A stretch of DNA of 64,000 bases from Stenotrophomonas sp. 704A1 (GTDB lineage: Bacteria > Pseudomonadota > Gammaproteobacteria > Xanthomonadales > Xanthomonadaceae): the NCBI RefSeq assembly GCF_030549525.1, contig NZ_CP130831.1, positions 3,249,501 through 3,313,500 of the forward strand, written 5' to 3'. Each line of letters starts with the position of its first letter. The first letter of the stretch is position 1. This document shows positions 17,653-25,862 of this stretch, in pieces. The notes under the pieces were generated by a model. It was not told where the DNA came from. It worked only from the letters and a program-made list of their open reading frames with translations, and did not search any database. The position numbers were made by a program, and so were the translations under genes.

Positions 17653-19659
17653 ATGCCCAACTTCCGTCCGCTTGCCGTCGCCCTGGGCATCAGCCTGGCG
17701 ACCCTGGTCCCGACCCACGATGCGTTTGCCGCCAAGAAGAAGGCCGCGCGCGCCCCGGCCGTCAGCGCCCAGTGCAGCGACTTCTACGACGCCACCAACG
17801 CCGGCTGGCTGAAGGCCAATCCGGTGCCGCAGACCGGCGCCGCCACCGCGCTGGGCCAGCTGGTCGAGCGCAGCCGCCAGCAGCAGCGCGAACTGCTGGA
17901 TGCCTCGATGAAGGCCCCGCAGGGCAACGTGCAGAAGCTGCTGGGCGACTTCTGGGCCAGCGGCCTGGACGAAGCGGCAGTGGAGGCCGATGGCTCCAAT
18001 CCGATCGCGCCGCTGCTGACCCGCATCAATGCGATCAAGAAGGCCAAGGATGTGCCGGCCTCGATCGCCGCGCTGCACCAGGTCGGCATCCCGGTCGCCT
18101 TCAACTTCGGTCCGGATGTCGACCTGAAGGCACTCGACCGCCATATCGGCTACTTCATGCAGGGCGGCATGGGCCTGCCCGATCCGGCCTTCTACACCCG
18201 CACCGATGCCGACACCGTTGCGCTGATGGGTCGCTACCGCAACTACGTCAAGCAGATCCTGGCACTGACCGGCACCCCGGCGGCCAAGCTGGATGCCGAA
18301 TCGCAGGCGGTGATCGCGCTGGAGACCGAGCTGGCCCGCAATGCGCAGTCGCTGGCCGGCATCAACAACCCGTTCAACAACTACGCCCCGATCTCCACCA
18401 AGGACCTCAACAGCCGCTATCGCAACCTGCAGCTGGATGCGTTCCTGAAGGCACAGGGTGTCAACGACGACCTGGTCTCGCTGGCCGATCCGGCGCTGTT
18501 CAAGCAGCTCGATGGCATGGTCACCAAGCTCAAGCCCGACCAGTGGAAGGCGTACCTGCGCTGGCGGGTGGGTGACTCGATGGCGCCGTACCTGTCCAAG
18601 GCCTACCGCGACGCCGAGTTCGAGTTCCGCGGCCGTGTGCTGCGCGGTGAAACCCTGCCGCCGCCGCGTTGGGAAAGCGTGCTGGATGCCATCAACGTGG
18701 CCGCTGGCCCGATGGTCGGCCGCGAGTACGCCGCCCGTCACCTGTCGGCCGAAGACCGCCGCCAGGCGGCGTGGATCGTCGACAAGGTGCGCGAAGTGCA
18801 GATCGAGGCGGTCAAGAACAGCAGCTGGATGAGCGCAGAGGCCAAGACCGAAGCGCAGGCCAAGCTGGCCGCGCTGAAGATCGAGATCGGCACGCCGCTG
18901 CGCGACCTGGATTACAGCGTGCAGCCGATGGGCCGTGGCTCGTTCGGCGGCAACATGCTGATCGCCTCGACCTGGCGCCACCGCGAGGAAATGAAGCGCA
19001 TCGGCAAGGGCAATGCCGATCGTCGCTGGGACGTGCTGCCGCAGCAGCCGTCGCTGGCCTACGACCTGGCGCAGAACCGGCTGATCGTCACTGCAGCAAT
19101 CCTGCAGGGCCCGGTGTTCAACGCCAAGGCCGACGCCGCTGACAAGTTCGGCAGCTTCGGTGGCCTGGTCGGCCATGAACTGACCCGCGCGATCGATGCC
19201 AAGGGCGCGCTGGTGGATGCCAAGGGCGAACTGCGCAGCTGGTGGACGCCGGCCGACAAGACCGCCTGGACCCTGCTGGGCACCCGCGTGGCCACCCAGT
19301 ACGGCGCCTACGAGTTCCCGGGGGTCAAGGGCGCCAAGGTCAACGGCACGCTCACCCAGGAAGAGAACCTGGCCGACATCGCCGGCCTGGAACTGGCCTG
19401 GGCCGCTTACACCGCGCAGGAACCGAAGGCGAAGCCGGCGCAGCAGCAGGGCTTCTTCCGCGCCTGGGCCGCGCTGTGGCCGCAGCAGCTGTCGCCGAAC
19501 GAGGCCGCACGCCGGCTGACCGCCGACATCCGTGCTCCGGGTCGCTGGCGCACCAACGGCCCGCTGTCGAATCTGCCGTCCTTCGGCGCCAGCTTCAGCT
19601 GCAAGCCGGGCCAGCCGATGCAGCGCACCGACGCGGAACAGATCAAGGTCTGGCGCTGA
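17653..19659 (+). CDS. M13-family metallopeptidase homologue with degenerate zinc motif
   Basis: A 668-residue exported protein (signal peptide MPNFRPLAVALGISLATLVP, cleaved near AFA-AK) with the full M13 layout, including the C-terminal SNLPSFGASFSCKPGQPM region. The zinc motif reads HELTR at 508-512: Arg512 replaces the second zinc-binding His (codon CGC; the neighbour has CAC in HEMTH). The substrate motif NAYYNP of the neighbour is LAYDLA here. The third ligand region, ENLADIAG, is kept. The reading frame is intact over its whole length, so it is a maintained, probably non-catalytic paralogue rather than a decaying pseudogene. It may bind peptides or chaperone. Confidence 0.88.
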   Translation: MPNFRPLAVALGISLATLVPTHDAFAAKKKAARAPAVSAQCSDFYDATNAGWLKANPVPQTGAATALGQLVERSRQQQRELLDASMKAPQGNVQKLLGDFWASGLDEAAVEADGSNPIAPLLTRINAIKKAKDVPASIAALHQVGIPVAFNFGPDVDLKALDRHIGYFMQGGMGLPDPAFYTRTDADTVALMGRYRNYVKQILALTGTPAAKLDAESQAVIALETELARNAQSLAGINNPFNNYAPISTKDLNSRYRNLQLDAFLKAQGVNDDLVSLADPALFKQLDGMVTKLKPDQWKAYLRWRVGDSMAPYLSKAYRDAEFEFRGRVLRGETLPPPRWESVLDAINVAAGPMVGREYAARHLSAEDRRQAAWIVDKVREVQIEAVKNSSWMSAEAKTEAQAKLAALKIEIGTPLRDLDYSVQPMGRGSFGGNMLIASTWRHREEMKRIGKGNADRRWDVLPQQPSLAYDLAQNRLIVTAAILQGPVFNAKADAADKFGSFGGLVGHELTRAIDAKGALVDAKGELRSWWTPADKTAWTLLGTRVATQYGAYEFPGVKGAKVNGTLTQEENLADIAGLELAWAAYTAQEPKAKPAQQQGFFRAWAALWPQQLSPNEAARRLTADIRAPGRWRTNGPLSNLPSFGASFSCKPGQPMQRTDAEQIKVWR

Positions 19660-19682
19660 GGTTCACGCCGGAGCGGTCATGG

Positions 19683-19710
19683 AAAGGGCGCCTTCATGGC
19701 GCCCTTTTCT
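19683..19710 (+). terminator. Rho-independent terminator of the second M13 gene
   Basis: AAAGGGCGCC, TTCAT loop, GGCGCCCTTTTCT. Located 23 bases after the stop. Confidence 0.85.
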
Positions 19711-19780
19711 GTTGGCGTCGCATCCACGCTTGGCGTGGATCCACCCCGGCACATCGCTCCAGGCCATCCCGCGGCAGCGC

Positions 19781-21436
19781 TCATTCCGGCCGCAACCTCC
19801 CCCGGTAGTGCACGATCCGCCCCACCAGCGGCGCACCGATCTCCACGTCGAACACGAACTGCCCGTCCACCTCGCTCTCGAAACTGTTGTCTCCCGGCAG
19901 CAGGCAACGCGGCAACGGAATGCCCAGCAGTGACCAGCGCCGCGGTACCAGCTGCAGACGCCCGCCTTCGACCAGCAGCGCCAACGCCACCGACACCCTG
20001 CCAAAGCGCTCGACCAGCAGCGCCTCGTTGCGGCCCGTCCCTTCGGTCTGCAGCGACGAGAACCGGCGGCCGGCGAACGTGCGCGTCCAGCGTTCGCCCC
20101 CGGCTTCCGGCGCGAACTCGACGCTGACCGGCACGTCCTCGCCCGCTGCCGGAAAACCGAACACCTTCCCCAGCAGCCGCGACAGCAACCCGCTACCACG
20201 TTCAACCGATGCAATGCCGCTCCAGCGCTGGGCTGCAGACGGCGCGTGCAGCGCCTGCACGCAGGCCGGCAATCGTGCGTAGGCATCGCCCAGCACGCGC
20301 TGGTACAGGCTGGCGCCGGGCATGTCGCGGCGGAACCCGGTGACGATGGTGCGGCCTTCGAACAGCCGGTCGTAGTCGCGCAACTCCAGCGCATGGGTCG
20401 CCGCGCGCGCGCCCGGCGCCGGGCGATCCCCGGCCAGCTGCCTGCGGATCACCGCTTCGATCGCCATCGACGGAATGTAGGGGCCGTCATCGGCTTCGGC
20501 CAGCAGATGCCAGCTCTGCTGCATCGGAACGCCATCGCGCACCCCGGTTGCGCGTACGATCATGCCGCCGCGATGCTCGCCGAATTTCATCAGGTTCAGC
20601 ACCAGGTAGAACAGGCGCGAACAGGGCTCAAGCGACGGCAGCTTCAGATGCAGGCGTGCCTTGGCCAGCAGGTTCAGCACGCGATGCAGCACTTCCGGCA
20701 CCGGCCCTGCCCCCATCCAGATATCGGTCATCGTGGGATGTTCGGGGGGCAGTACCTGCAGGTCCGGCACCTCCACCAGCGAGAAATGCAGATTGCGCAG
20801 CGGCAACCGGCCGGGCACTGCGACGGTGAAGCGGCGGCTCTCGGCCAGGCCGATGCCATGCCCATCGCGACCGCCACGACGCAGCTTCACCGGCGAGCCG
20901 GCATAGCCCACCACCGCACGCATGACGTTCAGGCCGATGCCTGCATACGGCGACGGTGCAATGCCCCCTTCCACGCTGACGATGTCCATGTGCACGGCCA
21001 TCTGCCGTAGCACGGCGGCGGTCAGCACCGGAAAACTGCTGACCCCGGACAGCACGTAGATGCCGGCTGCCCGGGCCTGGGCGTCATACCGGGATACCCC
21101 GGACACGAAGTCCGCCGCGTCGGCGAAATCCAGATAGTCGATGCCGGCCGCGATGCAGGCTTCGATTGCGCCATAGCGATGCGCTCCGTACGCCTGGAAG
21201 GGACCGGACGCTTCCACCACCAGATCCGGCCGCTCGGCCTGCAGGACCGGCGCCAGGCGCTGCCGGTCGACCTGCAACGGACGCAGCCTCGACGCCCCCT
21301 CGTAGCGGCTGCAGAAGGCCTGCGCGGCCGGCAGATGACGGCCTGCCACCAGCAGCTCCAGCTCGGCCAGATCGGCCAGCAGGTGCACCAGGCGCCCGCC
21401 GAACACACCATATCCCCCCAGCACCAGGATCTTCAC
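19781..21436 (-). CDS. Saccharopine dehydrogenase-like NAD(P)-binding protein with DUF4166 domain
   Basis: About 551 residues from the chosen GTG start. The N-terminus is a Rossmann fold opening KILVLGGYGVFGGRLVHLLA, as in saccharopine dehydrogenase-like reductases, followed by VVEASGPFQAYG. The C-terminal half (from about FRRDMPGASLYQRVLGD) matches DUF4166. The GTG at 21436 is preferred because AGGGA precedes it and the fold starts at residue 1; ATG codons at 21511 and 21547 are in frame. Reaction and substrate are unknown. It is divergent from the VOC gene. Confidence 0.82.
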   Translation of the reverse strand: MKILVLGGYGVFGGRLVHLLADLAELELLVAGRHLPAAQAFCSRYEGASRLRPLQVDRQRLAPVLQAERPDLVVEASGPFQAYGAHRYGAIEACIAAGIDYLDFADAADFVSGVSRYDAQARAAGIYVLSGVSSFPVLTAAVLRQMAVHMDIVSVEGGIAPSPYAGIGLNVMRAVVGYAGSPVKLRRGGRDGHGIGLAESRRFTVAVPGRLPLRNLHFSLVEVPDLQVLPPEHPTMTDIWMGAGPVPEVLHRVLNLLAKARLHLKLPSLEPCSRLFYLVLNLMKFGEHRGGMIVRATGVRDGVPMQQSWHLLAEADDGPYIPSMAIEAVIRRQLAGDRPAPGARAATHALELRDYDRLFEGRTIVTGFRRDMPGASLYQRVLGDAYARLPACVQALHAPSAAQRWSGIASVERGSGLLSRLLGKVFGFPAAGEDVPVSVEFAPEAGGERWTRTFAGRRFSSLQTEGTGRNEALLVERFGRVSVALALLVEGGRLQLVPRRWSLLGIPLPRCLLPGDNSFESEVDGQFVFDVEIGAPLVGRIVHYRGRLRPE

Positions 21437-21561
21437 GCCGCGTCCCTGTCGTGTCGTTGCCTGATGGTAGCGCGGCGCCGCCAGCTTCTGCAGTGCAGCA
21501 CGATCCGGCATTAACACGCCCCATGCTATCGCTGCCGCTTCGTCCACTGCGGAGCGCTGCG

Positions 21562-22044
21562 ATGGCTCACAAGAACACCATCTGCGTCTGGTACGACAAC
21601 GGTGCGCTGGAGGCCGCCACGTTCTATGCCAAGACGTTCCCCGACAGCGAAGTAAGCGCAGTGCATCACGCGCCCGGCGACTACCCCGATGGCAAGCAGG
21701 GGGACGTGCTGACGGTCGAGTTCACCGTCTGCGGTATTCCCTGCGTCGGTCTCAACGGCGGTCCGGCGTTCACGCACAGCGAAGCGTTTTCGTTCCAGAT
21801 CTCCACCGAAGACCAGGCCGAGACCGACCGCCTGTGGAATGCGATCGTCGACAACGGTGGGCAGGAAAGCCAATGCGGCTGGTGCAGGGATCGCTGGGGC
21901 GTGTCCTGGCAGATCACCCCACGCGTGCTGCTGGATGCGGTGACCGGCGCCGACAAGGCCGCGGCCAAGCGCGCCTTCACCGCGATGATGCCGATGAAGA
22001 AGATCGACATCGCCACCATCGAAGCGGCCATCCGCAACGGATGA
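21562..22044 (+). CDS. VOC (PhnB/3-demethylubiquinone methyltransferase-like) family protein
   Basis: A 160-residue protein of the glyoxalase/bleomycin-resistance (vicinal oxygen chelate) superfamily, PhnB-like branch: CVWYDNGALEAATFYAKTFP, SEAFSFQIS, QCGWCRDRWGVSWQITP. The branch is widespread and rarely characterised; the metal-binding residues are only partly recognisable by eye. The stop overlaps the start of the FAD oxidoreductase (ATGA), indicating an operon. Confidence 0.85.
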   Translation: MAHKNTICVWYDNGALEAATFYAKTFPDSEVSAVHHAPGDYPDGKQGDVLTVEFTVCGIPCVGLNGGPAFTHSEAFSFQISTEDQAETDRLWNAIVDNGGQESQCGWCRDRWGVSWQITPRVLLDAVTGADKAAAKRAFTAMMPMKKIDIATIEAAIRNG

Positions 22045-23627
22045 GCCGCTGGGACGCGATCATCGTCGGCGGCGGCCACAACGGCCTGGTCTGTGCGGCC
22101 TACCTGGCCCGCGCCGGGAAGAAGGTACTGGTGCTGGAGCGCCGCGGCGTGCTCGGCGGTGCCGCGGTCACAGAGGAATTCCATCCGGGCTTCCGCAATT
22201 CGGTGGCCTCGTACACCGTGTCGCTGCTGCAGCCGAAAGTGATCGAGGACCTGCAACTGCATGCGCACGGGCTGCGCATCGTTGCGCGGCCGGTCAACAA
22301 CTTCCTGCCCTTGCCTGACGACCGCTATCTGCTGGCGGCCCCGGGCCGCACCCAGGCCGAAGTGGCGAAGTTCTCCGCGCGCGATGCGCAGAGGCTGCCC
22401 GCCTATGAAGCCCGTCTTGAGATCTTCGCCGACGTGCTGCGCGCCTGGGCGCTGCGGGCGCCGCCCGATCTCGGCGTGGGCGGCGGCTGGCGTGCGCTGC
22501 CGGCGCTGTGGCAGATGGGCCGGCTGGGTCGCGAACTGGCTGTGCTTGACCCTGCATTGCGGCAGGAACTGCTGGACCTCTTCACCCTGTCGGCCGCCGA
22601 ATACCTGGACCGCTGGTTCGAGAGCGAGCCGATCAAGGCCCTGTTTGGCTTCGACGGCATTGTCGGCAACTACGCCAGCCCGTACACACCCGGCAGCGCG
22701 TACGTGCTGCTGCACCACGTGTTCGGCCAGTGCAACGGGGTCAAGGGCGCGTGGGGCCACGCCATCGGTGGCATGGGTGCGATCAGCCAGGCCATTGCCG
22801 CATCCGCGCGCGAGGCCGGTGCCGAGCTGCGGGTGGATGCCGGCGTGCAGCGCCTGCAGGTTGAACAGGATCGCGTCGTGGGTGTGCAGCTTGCCGGCGG
22901 CGAGACGCTGCACGCGCGCAGCGTGGTCGCCAACGTCAATCCCAGGCTGCTCTACCAGCAGCTGCTGGAACCGGCACAGGTGCCGCAGCCAACGCGCGAG
23001 CGGATGGCGAACTGGCGCTGCGGCTCGGGCACGTTCCGGATGAACGTGGCACTGTCGCGGCTGCCGGATTTCCGCGCGCTGCCCGGTCCGGGTGACCACC
23101 TGGCTGCCGGCATCATCATGGCGCCCAGCCTGGACTACATGGACCGCGCCTGGCTGGATGCGCGCCGCGAGGGCTGGTCGCGCGAACCGATCGTGGAAAT
23201 GCTGATCCCGAGCATGCTGGACGACTCGCTGGCGCCGCCCGGGCAGCATGTGGCCAGCCTGTTCTGCCAGCACGTGGCGCCGGTGCTGTCCGGCGGACGG
23301 CACTGGGATGATCACCGGGATGAGGTGGCCGACCTGATGATCGCCACCGTCGAACGCCATGCGCCCGGCTTCACCGACAGCGTGCTTGGCCGGCAGGTGC
23401 TGTCACCGCTGGACCTGGAGCGCACCTTCGGCCTGATCGGCGGCGATATCTTCCATGGCGCGCTCAGTGCCAACCAGCTGTTCTCGGCACGGCCGATGGT
23501 CGGCCAGGCCGGCTATCGCGGTGCCCTGCCCGGCCTGTACCTGTGCGGCTCGGGCACCCATCCCGGCGGCGGCGTCACCGGCGCGCCGGGCCACAATGCG
23601 GCGCAGGTGGTGCTGCAGGATCTGTAG
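22041..23627 (+). CDS. FAD-dependent oxidoreductase, phytoene desaturase/PYROXD2-like
   Basis: A 528-residue protein with an N-terminal dinucleotide-binding motif DAIIVGGGHNGLVCAAYLAR and a C-terminal FAD signature (LYLCGSGTHPGGGVTGAPGH) typical of the phytoene dehydrogenase-like/PYROXD2 group. No carotenoid genes are nearby, so it should not be called a carotenoid desaturase; the substrate is unknown. The start overlaps the VOC stop by four bases. The stop codon TAG lies within the GTAG head of a REP-like repeat. Confidence 0.87.
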   Translation: MSRWDAIIVGGGHNGLVCAAYLARAGKKVLVLERRGVLGGAAVTEEFHPGFRNSVASYTVSLLQPKVIEDLQLHAHGLRIVARPVNNFLPLPDDRYLLAAPGRTQAEVAKFSARDAQRLPAYEARLEIFADVLRAWALRAPPDLGVGGGWRALPALWQMGRLGRELAVLDPALRQELLDLFTLSAAEYLDRWFESEPIKALFGFDGIVGNYASPYTPGSAYVLLHHVFGQCNGVKGAWGHAIGGMGAISQAIAASAREAGAELRVDAGVQRLQVEQDRVVGVQLAGGETLHARSVVANVNPRLLYQQLLEPAQVPQPTRERMANWRCGSGTFRMNVALSRLPDFRALPGPGDHLAAGIIMAPSLDYMDRAWLDARREGWSREPIVEMLIPSMLDDSLAPPGQHVASLFCQHVAPVLSGGRHWDDHRDEVADLMIATVERHAPGFTDSVLGRQVLSPLDLERTFGLIGGDIFHGALSANQLFSARPMVGQAGYRGALPGLYLCGSGTHPGGGVTGAPGHNAAQVVLQDL

Positions 23628-23654
23628 AGGTGTGCCGGCCAACGGTCGGCACCT
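23624..23654. repeat. SMAG-type REP element overlapping a stop codon
   Basis: GTAGAGGTGTGCCGGCC followed by AAC and GGTCGGCACCTGCC: a GTAG head and a hairpin of the SMAG type. The head GTAG supplies the TAG stop of the oxidoreductase gene. It lies between that gene and the convergent rhomboid gene. Confidence 0.75.
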
Positions 23655-23677
23655 GCCGCGTCACAGATTCCCTCGGA

Positions 23678-24352
23678 TCATTTGACGCTGCGCAGAGGGT
23701 TCGGGCGCTTCGGCGGGCCGGGCGGGCGACGCTTGTTGAACGGAGGCTGCCCACGCCAGTAGCGGATCAGCAACCAGCCGAACAGCATGCCGCCCAGATG
23801 GGCGAAGTGGGCCACGCCCGGCTGCCAGCCGGTCATGCCCAGCACCAGCTCGCCCACGCCGAACAGGATCACGAAGGTCCGCGCCTTCATCGGAATCGGC
23901 GGGAACAGCAGCATCACCCGCTGGTTCGGGAACAGCATGCCGTAGGCCAGCAGCAGGCCGAACACACCACCGGAGGCGCCCAGCACCGTGGCCGGATTCT
24001 CCAGCAGCGTGCCCACCAGCAGCTGGCAGACACCGGCACCGGCCACGCACACCAGGTAGTACAGCAGGAAGCGCTTCTCGCCCCAGGTCTGCTCCAGCGG
24101 CGCGCCGAACATGAAGACCGCCAGCATGTTGAAGAACAGGTGGCCGAAGCTGCCATGCAGGAAGCCATAGGTCAGCAGCTGCCACGGCTGGAAGTTGCCG
24201 CCGGGCGAGAACGCATCGAAGCCCTGCTGCAGCGGTTGCAGCATGAACGGCTCGAAGGTCTGCATGCCCAGCAGGAACGGCTGCTGCAGCAGGAACAGGA
24301 TCGCGTTGGCGATCAGCAGGGCCTTGGTGACGGTTGGCAGTCGCGGGAACAT
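23678..24352 (-). CDS. Rhomboid-family intramembrane serine protease
   Basis: A 224-residue, six-helix membrane protein. Rhomboid motifs are clear: HLFFNM (His71, Asn75), GASGGVFG with catalytic Ser127, and AHFAHLGG with catalytic His185. The tail is basic and Pro-rich (KRRPPGPPKRPNP) and probably cytoplasmic. Substrates cannot be inferred; it stands alone between convergent and same-strand neighbours. Confidence 0.93.
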   Translation of the reverse strand: MFPRLPTVTKALLIANAILFLLQQPFLLGMQTFEPFMLQPLQQGFDAFSPGGNFQPWQLLTYGFLHGSFGHLFFNMLAVFMFGAPLEQTWGEKRFLLYYLVCVAGAGVCQLLVGTLLENPATVLGASGGVFGLLLAYGMLFPNQRVMLLFPPIPMKARTFVILFGVGELVLGMTGWQPGVAHFAHLGGMLFGWLLIRYWRGQPPFNKRRPPGPPKRPNPLRSVK

Positions 24353-24445
24353 GGGGACACCGGCATGGATCGGCCTCCATCATAGCCGCAGCACCATGTC
24401 TTGTTGGCGACCGGCCGCCGCAGCGCGTTCAGTCGCCGGCGGTGC

Positions 24446-24784
24446 TCAGCCCGGTCCCCACACCGCGGCATCCAGCGCCGCCTGCGGGTCCGCCGCCGGC
24501 ATGCGTACCCGGCCGTTCTCCACCACCACGCCTTCGGCACGCAGCCGCTGCGACTGCTCACGCCAGCCGGCTGAGCCTTCCGCCATGGCGATGCGCCCGT
24601 CCGAGCGCAGCACGCGGTGCCAGGGCAAGGCGGGGTCGTCGTTCTGGCCGAGAATGCGCGCCGTCAGCCGTGCACGCCCCGGCAGGCCGGCGCGCATCGC
24701 CACCTGGCCATAGCCCATCACCTGCCCGGCTGGAATCGCGTGGATCACCGCCAGGATGCGTGCACGCGCCTGCTCCGGCGTCAG
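24446..24784 (-). CDS. Alkyltransferase-like protein (MGMT family, Cys replaced by Trp)
   Basis: About 112 residues: an MGMT DNA-binding domain (RARILAVIHAIPAGQVMGYG, GLPGRARLTARILGQ) whose active-site Pro-Cys-His-Arg is PWHRV. Replacing the acceptor Cys with Trp is the hallmark of alkyltransferase-like proteins, which bind O6-alkylguanine and hand it to nucleotide excision repair without removing the alkyl group. No ATG, GTG or TTG is in frame before the first conserved residues. The best start by alignment is a CTG at 24784, overlapping the transporter stop as CTGA; the next usable codon is GTG at 24748, which would remove part of the first helix. Confidence 0.8.
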   Translation of the reverse strand: MTPEQARARILAVIHAIPAGQVMGYGQVAMRAGLPGRARLTARILGQNDDPALPWHRVLRSDGRIAMAEGSAGWREQSQRLRAEGVVVENGRVRMPAADPQAALDAAVWGPG

Positions 24785-25701
24785 CGCCGCAGGCGCGTCA
24801 CCAGCAGCACGCCGAGCAGGACCAGCACGGTGCCGGCGATCTGCGCCGGCCCCATCGGTTCGTCGAGCAGCCATAGGCTCATCACGATGGTGGAAACAGG
24901 CCCCAGCATACCGACCTGCGCGGCCAGCGACGAACCCACGCGCTGCACTGCCAGCATGATCGCCAGCACCGGCAGCACCGTGCACACCGTGGCGTTGGCC
25001 AGCGACAGCCACTGCACCGCAGCCGGCGCCTGCCACAACAGCGGCAGCGGATGGGTCACGGCGAAGTGCAGCAGCACCAGCACGCCGGCCACGCAGCTGG
25101 CGTAGGCGGTCAGCCGCACCGCACCGATGCGCGCGACCACCTGGCCGCTGCCGAACAGGTACAGCGCGTAGCTGAGCGCACTGCCCAGCACCAGCAGGCT
25201 GCCCAGGATGATCTGCCCGCCCTCGCGCTGCAGATCGTGGCCGAAGGCCAGCAGCACGCCCAGATAGCTCAGCAGCAGCGCGGCGATCTGCCAGCGTCCC
25301 GGGCGCTGGCGCGCCAGCAGTACATTGATCAGCAGCACCAGGGTCGGGTTCAGGTACAGGATCAACCGTTCCAGGGTCACGCTGATGTACTGCAGGCCCT
25401 GGAAGTCGAGCAGGCTGGACAGGTAGTAGCCGGTGAACCCCAGCCACACCACGCGGGCCCGGTCCGCCCAGCTCAGCGGTCCGGCACGGCGTGCGGCCCA
25501 CAGCGCCATCAGGACGAACAGCGGCAGCGCCATCAGCATGCGCAGCGCGAGCAGCGTGGTGGCATCGACGCCGTGGCGCAGGCCGAGCTTGACGATGATC
25601 GCCTTGCCCGACGCGGCGACGGCGCCGATCGCGGCCAGGCCGATACCCCCCAGCGCAATGCGCGGGGAGGCGGTGGCGATACGGGGGACAGGGCTGGACA
25701 T
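24781..25701 (-). CDS. EamA/DMT-family transporter
   Basis: A 306-residue inner-membrane protein of ten predicted helices in two EamA repeats, e.g. AIGAVAASGKAIIVKLGLRH near the N-terminus and AQIAGTVLVLLGVLLVTRLR at the C-terminus. Members export metabolites or drugs; specificity is unknown. The start MSSPVPRI is chosen because the frame upstream runs into a REP dimer. The stop overlaps the putative CTG start of the alkyltransferase-like gene. Confidence 0.87.
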   Translation of the reverse strand: MSSPVPRIATASPRIALGGIGLAAIGAVAASGKAIIVKLGLRHGVDATTLLALRMLMALPLFVLMALWAARRAGPLSWADRARVVWLGFTGYYLSSLLDFQGLQYISVTLERLILYLNPTLVLLINVLLARQRPGRWQIAALLLSYLGVLLAFGHDLQREGGQIILGSLLVLGSALSYALYLFGSGQVVARIGAVRLTAYASCVAGVLVLLHFAVTHPLPLLWQAPAAVQWLSLANATVCTVLPVLAIMLAVQRVGSSLAAQVGMLGPVSTIVMSLWLLDEPMGPAQIAGTVLVLLGVLLVTRLRR

Positions 25702-25794
25702 CAGGACGACGGCAGGCCGCACCGGGCGGCCCGGAAACGCATGGGGGGCGCCCATTGTCGCATGGGCACGCACGGTGCCCGACTTCCGCCTTCT

Positions 25795-25853
25795 GTAGCG
25801 TCGAGCCATGCTCGACTGCTTTCGCACGGCAGTCGAGCATGGCTCGACCCTAC
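25795..25853. repeat. Near-perfect inverted SMAG dimer
   Basis: GTAGCGTCGAGCCATGCTCG at the left and its inverted copy ending CATGGCTCGACCCTAC at the right, spaced 11 bases. The 24-base arms differ at a single position. Each arm also forms its own TCGAGC-CAT-GCTCGA hairpin. It lies upstream of the transporter and downstream of glutathione reductase. Confidence 0.88.
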
Positions 25854-25862
25854 AACCGCAGG

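Noticed and set aside
17360..17812. A 150-codon frame encoding a 19-residue repeat (SFPVAPGHARRIPRDACMP) across the 57-bp array
   Set aside because: The period of 57 is a multiple of three, so any frame without a stop in one unit is open in all. Its 3' part overlaps the M13 gene in another frame, and no ribosome-binding site is visible.
24785..25840. A fused protein joining transporter-region sequence to the alkyltransferase-like domain
   Set aside because: The upstream part is an out-of-frame reading of the EamA transporter gene, rich in Arg/Gly/Ala; only the last 112 codons match a known family.
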